DNA of 64,000 nucleotides, taken from assembly GCA_003313425.1 (NCBI GenBank), contig NHZP01000035.1:248001-312000 (forward strand), read 5' to 3'. The translations under genes and the position numbers were made by a program. Positions 57,444 to 64,000 of this stretch are shown piece after piece (the first letter of the stretch is position 1; each line of letters starts with the position of its first letter). Below the pieces are notes generated by a model, which saw only the letters and a program-made list of their open reading frames with translations, searched no databases and was not told where the DNA came from. This DNA is from Pseudopyrenochaeta lycopersici. Lineage: Eukaryota; Ascomycota; Dothideomycetes; Pleosporales; Pseudopyrenochaetaceae.

Positions 57444-58559
57444 ATAAATATACCCCGGATTTACGTTTTTATATAGTAGTGCACTGATATATATGTAGAT
57501 AGAATACAATGTACTTCTACGCTTTATATTACTTTCTTTCCTTCCTTTGTCCGGATTTGTTAAGTTTGAAACAACCGTGATTCTAATGAAGAAGCTGTGA
57601 TCTAAAGCTCCTGCAGCCTATCGTTTTCTATGTGCCACTGGGCGAAGTTGCTGCGGCAATCATGCTGAGCGAGTAGATGGACGCTAAGATTGCAATGATT
57701 AAATCGCGCATTGCTGTCAACTGCTGTTGGTTATCCAGTCGTGTATAAATGAGTTAAAGAACCAATCACGACCATTCTTAACCTCGTGGATCAAGACTGC
57801 ATCTAATGGACCTGTAAGCCGGTGTATTCCTTGCCCCAAAATTCTCCCGTCTGCCGCATACTTAGGCTCCAAGGATCTAGCTATTGGGTAAACGCACATG
57901 CAAGTACCAAAGTAAAGTTCTCGTGTCTTACCCGAGGAACTCGAAAGGCTCGGAACGAGGATTCACACGTGGGATGTCAACACGATCTTGATCTACACCA
58001 GGCTGAACAAGCGGAAAGTTCAGCCTTTCTGCGGTGAACTCAGCTCTCGCTTGTAAGAACAGGATGCAGCAATCATATCAAAGCGCACACACAAGGCTGA
58101 CGAATCAAGTCACAGAGGAAGCGAACTTCGGTACCACGTCGGTGAGAATCAACCTTGAATTGTCAGTTCAATGGTGACTTTGATGGGATTCGACGGGAAG
58201 GCTGCAGCAAGAATGACAGAAATGACGCAGCGTTGCTTTTAGGGCGGCATCTATGTAGATTGGATCGTTCTAAGGTGGCCCTGGTTCAACAATCTTGGAA
58301 TTGAATGGAATTGAAAACGAGTAGAACTTGAATTAGCAGCTAGTGAAAGCCATGTTCGTTGAGTTGGAACACAAAACCACTAACAATAAGGGTCATTAAA
58401 TTCAAACGATTTATTGAAAGGATACAGACGCTCTGAGTCTGAGCACCCAATGCATTCCTCGGAATGGAAACAGTATGCCAACATCTGCATTCACCTCTAT
58501 CCTCGACATCAACATAGCAACTCAATTGTAAGATACGTAGTAGGAGAAACCCGAACAAG
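57444..58559. other. Intergenic (1.1 kb)
   Basis: No supported gene. A 60-codon minus frame near 57.7-57.9 kb is featureless. Confidence 0.45.
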
Positions 58560-59366
58560 CTATCGTCGTGTGGGACGATCTGCCATTGAAATTGATTCGT
58601 TGGGTCGAATTTCTCGCATCCATCCAAGAATTTTAGAGTTGGTTCCAATCGTCTTGGATGTTTTCCTTCCTGGCAGGTTTTTGATGATAATTATACAGAT
58701 CACAACAGCCGCGAATAAACATCCCACGACGATACCGGCTATGGCACCTGGCGATAGACGTTTTTTCCCGCCTGTTGTTATTGTTGTTGTTGTGATAGTG
58801 CTTGGAGATGGTTGTGGTGCTGAGGATTGCCCCAGTCCTGTCGTTGTAGCCCTAGTTAATGTTGACGCTGGGGAGGCAGAAGGTTCAGATGACTCAGGCT
58901 TAGTCGTTGGTTCGGATGATACGAGGTTGGTCGTCGATGCAGGAGTGCTGTCTGGGCTTGTCACCGTAGCTTGTACACTCGCCGGTGCCGCGGTGTATCC
59001 CTTCTCCGTACAGTATCGCAAGTAGAGGCTGATTGCGGCTGATACATCGACCGAGACATCAGCAACCGAGCATCTGGTAGACACACAGATTGACAAAAAC
59101 TCCTGCGCTCTGAGCTGCGAAGCAGACTGACAATAGCAGTCATTTCTCGCTTGCCAACTTCTTGTCGCACATTTCGTTTGTGCGCATCCGATTTGTACCC
59201 CGAGAACATCCTCGGGGCAGACAGCGAAGCCTGTGCTGAAACAACCCTTGGCGCATGACTTCTGCTGCGAATAGGCAGGGTATGTGAAGATGTTTTGCGT
59301 TATCGTACCGACTTGAGCTTGTGTTATCGCGAAGAAAAGACTCGCAAAGAGAAGAGGGTAATGCAT
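58560..59366 (-). CDS. Cysteine-rich secreted/single-pass membrane protein (CFEM-like)
   Basis: ATG 59366 gives 268 residues starting with a signal peptide (MHYPLLFASLFFAITQAQ). The outer domain has ten cysteines in ~90 residues (KSCAKGCF, AVCPEDVLG, IGCAQTKCATRSW, NDCYCQSASQ, SICVSTRC, LRYC), close to but not exactly the eight-Cys CFEM pattern. A Ser/Thr/Pro-rich O-glycosylation-type stalk and a membrane helix (GAIAGIVVGCLFAAVVICII) follow, then a 35-residue basic cytoplasmic tail. CFEM-type proteins act at the surface in haem or iron uptake and in host interaction; this assignment is by pattern only. Confidence 0.8.
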   Translation of the reverse strand: MHYPLLFASLFFAITQAQVGTITQNIFTYPAYSQQKSCAKGCFSTGFAVCPEDVLGVQIGCAQTKCATRSWQARNDCYCQSASQLRAQEFLSICVSTRCSVADVSVDVSAAISLYLRYCTEKGYTAAPASVQATVTSPDSTPASTTNLVSSEPTTKPESSEPSASPASTLTRATTTGLGQSSAPQPSPSTITTTTITTGGKKRLSPGAIAGIVVGCLFAAVVICIIIIKNLPGRKTSKTIGTNSKILGWMREIRPNESISMADRPTRR

Positions 59367-61189
59367 TGAAACGGGGAATAGTAGTTGTAGATCCACAATG
59401 TTAACATATCAAGGCAGCTAGGTGCTGGATTTGTTGTAGAGAAAGGGACCTTAAATCAATGCCTGCACAGTAGGCTGCAACCGAAATACCCTCAGCTGCT
59501 TCTACAATAGGCTGGATAACTGGGACGAGAAAGCGAGCTGAGCGAACTGTCTCTAGATCACGTCCACGGGCTGTGCCGATCGTTCGCTTGTTGGCTCCCA
59601 GAGAAGCTGTTCACTGGTATGCAGCCAAGATGCTTCTCTTGGCGACTACTGAATGGCTACACCACGGAGACCAGTGGCGTTTTGCCACGATGTTTGCAAA
59701 AGAAAACCTGAACGTGCAGCTGAACTGGTGGTGCAGATGGACGTTCGTACCGTGCATTTGGTTGCGATCTGGTCAGGCGCTGCACAATACACGTGAGAAC
59801 TTTCTAGGAGAAAAAGACGTTGCGTGGTGAGATTTCTTGAATGTTTAATGGTGATTTTTTCCTAGCATCATAGGAAGACCTTCGATTTGGCCTTCACTGT
59901 GTAATAGTCAGGGTTGGCAGGCTGAATATAATTTTACACTAGAAGATTCTTTCCGGGTCACTTCACTGCATTGGCCACTGAATCAAGTATAAATCGAAAA
60001 TGCGTATCGTCCATCTCTTTCAACAAATGAAGCGAGGTTGTCCATTTCACTTGGAAACTCATGCAGTAACCATGATGAACTTGTCTATGTTGCTTCTGAA
60101 CAGTATTGGACCGGCTTGGCTGAAAAACGAAGAAAACCTGAAGCGACTTGAAGAAATGGCTGGGAATTCTTAGAAGAGCGAAATACGTACGCTAGCTACA
60201 TGACTTGACAATTAGCCTCCAGTATCGCCTCGTGCGGCCTCGAAGACTCCATGTAACAAGTCCTTCCTTGTGGCTGTGAAAGCCAGCGAGCATGAGATAT
60301 ATGTTTAACCTCAAGATATATTCGATAGTAAGGAATTATTTGAACACCTTATCTTCCATGACCCACATTGAAATGCTATGTCATAGCCATATGTTGATAC
60401 TTCAGCGCTGCCGAGCCTACTCTCGACTCCGGCTGCGAAAGCTATTTTAGGCGCCTACAAAGAAGTGAGACGATAATTGGTATTACACTTTGATCAAGGC
60501 GACGAATTCCTTTGCATCTTTTCTAATTCTTGACATTTAGCACACCTGCAATCGGAGCGCGGCACGCGTCCTGGTGCACGACGGATGTGAACCTCCAAAC
60601 ATTTTGACAAGCTTGAACTTTGACATTTCCATGCATAGGTCTACCTTCGCGGTGGAGGGAGTCACGGTGCTTTGTGCTCACAACAAATCGTATTAACATT
60701 TCATTCCAGCTGTATACAGAAAACCGTGATGACCTGTGCGCAATGGTGGGGTAACCTCCTTTTAGGCCAGCGTTCTAAGCAAAAAGCATTAAATTATAAG
60801 ATCAAGTCAAAATGGTGATTCAGTAGAAATATCTTTTGGATGCCTGGCTTACGAAATATTGGAGTCGACCGTATGTGGATTGGATAATTGCAACAACTCA
60901 CGTTGTAAGGGTCGCCGAATTTTGACCAATTTGGTACCATACAGAAACAGACCCACAGGCTCCGTCTTGTCATTTTTTTTCTTCCGGTCCTGACTCGGAA
61001 AACCTCTGTACTTTCCGCAAAATAGATATAAAAGTAACCAAATTTTACTAGTATATGCAAAGTTTAATAGTAAATAGGAAGCTTATTTACGTGTACTCTA
61101 AGGTAAGCAGTAAATGTAGTATCTATTAAGAAGAGTTTTATTTATGAATACCTTAGTAGTATTTTCTAAGGTGTAATAATAGGGGCCTC
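59367..61189. other. Intergenic (1.8 kb), AT-rich to the right
   Basis: No supported gene. From about 60.9 kb the DNA becomes AT-rich with TAGTAAATA-like repeats, ending abruptly at 61170 where coding-like sequence begins. This suggests that the fragment to the right is a truncated relic. Confidence 0.45.
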
Positions 61190-61249
61190 CCAGGCAAGGT
61201 TGGTGAGACCAGCGAAACTCTTCGCTGGTCCGATGTCGACTTCATCAAT

Positions 61250-61732
61250 ATGAAAAATGGCACCGTTGTTCGCGTCACTTTCAGCTACAACAAGGGGTAC
61301 CGAAGCTCGAACAGAGATGGGAGCCGGGTAGCTGAAGCACGCCGAACAATCTTGTTCCTTCCCTCCATGGCAGAACCACTGAAGTTTGATCTGCCCCTTA
61401 TCCTCCTCGGTATTGCATATGAGCGCGGACTGTTTGTGCAGACGCAAGATGATATCTTGAGCCCGACACTCAGCGATTTCTTCATCAAGAAAGATCCAGA
61501 GGTTCACCAACAAGCTGTAAGTTGCAGCTGAAAAGCACTTTTTAAGGCTTGACCGGGACTGATCTTGATGCAGGTGTTCGTGGCTGCAAATCAAGCAGGT
61601 CACTTGGATCCTACCAAACCTATGAATATCCACGCCCTGAATCCGAAGCTGCCAGTGACGGATGTGACGGACTTTGAAGGTTTCTCGTCTCCCCCGCGCG
61701 CATATACCGGTAAAGGTAAGGGAAAGGCTTAA
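61250..61732 (+). pseudogene. Fragment resembling fungal DUF3435 (tyrosine-recombinase-like) proteins
   Basis: Coding-like sequence opens near 61170 (SETLRWSDVDFINMKNG) without an upstream start, and runs through ATG 61250 to 61516, an intron at 61517-61573, and 61574-61732. The pattern LRWSDVDF ... TFSYNKGYRSS ... FDLPLILLGIAYERGLF is like the C-terminal half of DUF3435 proteins, a family of large fungal recombinase-like proteins that includes captains of Starship elements. The N-terminal catalytic part is missing, so it is probably a relic. A 210-codon open frame on the opposite strand overlaps it and is taken as a shadow. The family call is tentative. Confidence 0.42.
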
Positions 61733-62090
61733 GTAGGCCTCGTGGCTGAGAAGGCCATCTGGCGAGCAAGAAGGAAGAGTATACGGTTGAGCAGTCACGG
61801 CACCGATCGCTGTAGATTATCAAGTGCGGAGGCCGACGAGTCTAGAAGCACACATGAAACACCGATTTCTATTACAATGAAGTGTGCATTGCTCGATTGT
61901 TCTTGGTCTAACGTGGCTGCGTTGAGCTCCAAGAAGAGCTTAGTGTAAACTCCTTTCCGGGTATTTCATAGGTTTTGACTAGTGTGCCCCACCAAAGGTA
62001 CGCACGCATTTTCTCAATGATAGGGATATATATCAAACTCTGCGTTCGCATTCTATCAACAGTAAGCAATACCACCATCTTGCAAAACTA

Positions 62091-62162
62091 GGCCGGTTGG
62101 CGCAATGGTAGCGCGCAGCCCTCCTAAGGCTGAGGCTGTGAGTTCGAGTCTCACATCGGTCG
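62091..62162 (+). tRNA. tRNA-Arg (anticodon CCU)
   Basis: A full cloverleaf folds without intron: acceptor GGCCGGT/ATCGGTC with two G-U pairs, D-stem GCGC/GCGC, anticodon stem CAGCC/GGCTG around CTCCTAA (anticodon CCT, reads AGG), T-stem GTGAG/CTCAC around TTCGAGT, discriminator G. A-box (TGGCGCAATGG) and B-box (GTTCGAGTC) are present. Confidence 0.95.
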
Positions 62163-62169
62163 TTTTTTT
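62163..62169 (+). terminator. RNA polymerase III terminator (T7)
   Basis: Seven T directly follow the tRNA discriminator base. Confidence 0.85.
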
Positions 62170-62429
62170 GCCCTCTTTTGCTATTCTTCTTAGTCTTTAC
62201 CCTGTCACATCTTTTGATTCAATTTTTGATACAGCCTGTTTTGACTAGACTAACCCAAGTATGTTAGAAAAACCTGCCTTTAAAAACAACCACTTTCTGG
62301 TCATACCATTGGGCGCCCAACGCGTTTGGGAAAATTGGTTTGTCACTACACTACCCAAGCGTTTCGTATTCAGTTTTTGAGGCACCCCGCACGCGAATGG
62401 TGAGGTGATAAGCACGACCTTGTGAGAAC

Positions 62430-63505
62430 ATGGCCACGACACTCAAGATTGGGCAATGTTTGCGGGGGTGCCTGGGAACATATACCCTCTTAAAGAGTCT
62501 AGAAAAGAATGTTTGGACTGCTAGGTAAGCGCATGCTTAGCAGCTATTCAATAATACTCACGTCAATAGCGGAACAAACGCGGAAACGATTATTATCAAG
62601 GCAGCACCAACATTGCAGCTTAACAATGAACGGGAGGTATTGAACATGTTTCAGGGCCGCCCACATATTCGGCCATTGCTGGACGAAATCGAAGAACCTC
62701 CAGCGCTAGTGTTGAAGTTCCTTCAGGACAACTTGCTTAAGGCGTCAAACAAGAAAAATCAGAGATTAAATTCGTTGCAAGAGGAGTCCTTGAAGCGTTG
62801 AATATCTTTCACGAAGCAGGTTACGTGCATACAGGTTGGTTTGGACATTTCGCCTTCGAATGCATTAGACGTAGCTGACTGATTGTAGATATCAAACCTG
62901 ACAACGTTCTTGTTGATGATGGCGATATGAAGAATCGGTTCAGCGAGGTAGCGCTGGGCGACTGTGCCGACGCGTACCGCATTAACCAAGACGCTGATCC
63001 ATTCGAGGAGGGTCATGTTATTGGTGCAGCAATTTTCCGCAGTCCTGAAGCAAACCTCCAACTCCGGTGGGGTCTTGCTACAGATATTTGGTCATTTGGC
63101 GCCACCGTAAGTTCCTTCATCAATCTACTGCGCTCGCTACTTGTAAGCCTGATTAGTGTTTTATAGCTTATCAGTCTTATTTGGGGTCAAGACTGGCATA
63201 TCTTTATACCTAAGGGTTATTCTGTGGATGATCCAGATTATCCTACCCAGGTGCTGGTTAAGCAAGCATCTATATTTGGCCCATTTCCTCCTCGTTATGT
63301 CGAAATCGCCGATGAAGAGAGACAGGGTGTTATTGCGGTTATTGATAGCTATATCAACGAGAACGGATTACGCAAACCTTTCTCGATGGCTGAAGATCCA
63401 GAACTTACTGCAGAGGACCGGGACTTTATCTGTAAGATTATGAGGATAGACCCAAGGGATAGGCCTACAGCGAAGGAGCTATTAGGAGATCCGTGGTCCG
63501 ACTAA
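62430..63505 (+). pseudogene. Protein-kinase-like gene with a one-base frameshift
   Basis: Exons 62430-62524, 62570-62834, 62889-63106 and 63167-63505 follow a kinase fold with a reduced N-lobe: TIIIKAAPTL (VAIK-like Lys), HEAGYVHTDIKPDNVL (catalytic loop, with Thr instead of Arg before Asp), VALGDCADA in the DFG place, FRSPEANLQLRWGLATDIWSFGAT (APE and DxWSxG), and RIDPRDRPTAKELLGDPW (subdomain XI). Within exon 2 the frame changes at a run of five A (62754-62758); one more A would keep the frame (KK then SEIKFVARGVLEAL). As printed, translation stops at 62801. Loss of the HRD Arg and the altered DFG suggest weak or no catalysis even without the shift. A sequencing error in the A-run is the main alternative. 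Confidence 0.65.
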
Positions 63506-64000
63506 ACTCTTAGTTAAGTTGCTAACGCCGCATTGAAATCGTACATGAGCTGATAGGGTGTAGATCCATATTTGCCCTAGTAAACGAACGACTAGTAAAT
63601 CAATAGCCTATGTTACACTGAGCATAGAGCAGAGAAAAACAGTTCAAAATGCTGAAATTTATGTATTTCTACTAGCAGCTACTGAATAGAAAGTAACAGA
63701 ATTGTATGCTTACAATAAGAGGTACGCATTATAAATCAGGAAAAGTTTTAGGAGCTGTTAGTGCGTGCTATATATGTAAAGCCGGTGCAATATGAATTTC
63801 TATTACTATATTAGTCTTACAATATGACTATAACATATTATAATTTTGCGTTTGTAATAGAAAAAATAACTCATTTGTTCCGTCGATTTATGCCTAGAAG
63901 TATCGTCCAAGGGCCTCTCTTAACCGTGACAACTCAGGACGAGGTAATTACCCTTATGCTTCAACCTGGCATATCCAAGTCGAGAAGTAGCATTTCCTAA
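63506..64000. other. AT-rich intergenic end of window
   Basis: No gene supported; TA-rich sequence, possibly another eroded repeat continuing beyond the window. Confidence 0.4.

Noticed and set aside
61166..61798. Minus-strand frame of 210 codons
   Set aside because: The plus strand has a family-like pattern and a correctly phased intron; the minus product has neither.

Overview
The window looks like a chromosome segment of a filamentous ascomycete (Pezizomycotina). A Dothideomycete is likely but that is inference. The signs are short introns (about 45-120 bp) with GT-AG ends and CTAAC/CTGAC branch points, a Zn2Cys6 regulator, 2EXR and Clr5 domain proteins, a mitochondrial-type idh2 gene, and an AT-rich transposon island carrying the C-to-T / G-to-A damage typical of repeat-induced point mutation (RIP).

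Layout. 1-7.2 kb: the 5' part of a full-size ABC-B (P-glycoprotein type) exporter on the minus strand, divergent from a complete Zn2Cys6 transcription factor across a 0.6 kb shared upstream region. 7.9-21.6 kb: a mutated repeat island. It holds a solo LTR, a Ty3/Gypsy element read on the minus strand (8770-21148) with a complete Ty1/Copia element (12673-17938) inserted in it, and a 420 bp non-autonomous hAT element with telomere-like hexamers. Element ends are fixed by paired LTRs or TIRs and by target-site duplications. 22-32 kb: an accessory gene block with a small membrane protein, an alpha/beta-hydrolase with a C-terminal Myb-like domain, a PD-(D/E)XK-like protein flanked by two diverged copies of a non-coding segment, and a Clr5-TPR gene whose near-identical 126 bp repeats are cut by one C-to-T stop.

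32-49 kb is gene-poor. It has a small tail-anchored protein, a serine-rich protein, a secreted Ser/Ala-rich protein, a 2EXR gene with a probable one-base frameshift, an apparently intact hAT transposon (43470-46245, TIRs, 8 bp target duplication, open BED-hAT transposase) and a single-pass membrane protein. 49.6-57.5 kb is a compact housekeeping block: NAD-isocitrate dehydrogenase subunit 2, mitochondrial inner-membrane peptidase 2, a tartrate/D-malate dehydrogenase-type enzyme, a glycolipid transfer protein, a methyltransferase-like protein and a pirin. 58-64 kb returns to accessory content: a cysteine-rich membrane protein, a fragment resembling DUF3435 recombinases, tRNA-Arg(CCU) and a frameshifted kinase-like gene.

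No operon-like system is expected in such a genome. Functional links that can be argued are the exporter/regulator pair, the TCA-cycle and mitochondrial processing genes as neighbours, and the hydrolase-Myb, PD-(D/E)XK and Clr5-TPR genes as an expanding accessory set beside the island. Exon models were joined by hand from splice signals, reading phase and family motifs. No alignments were run.
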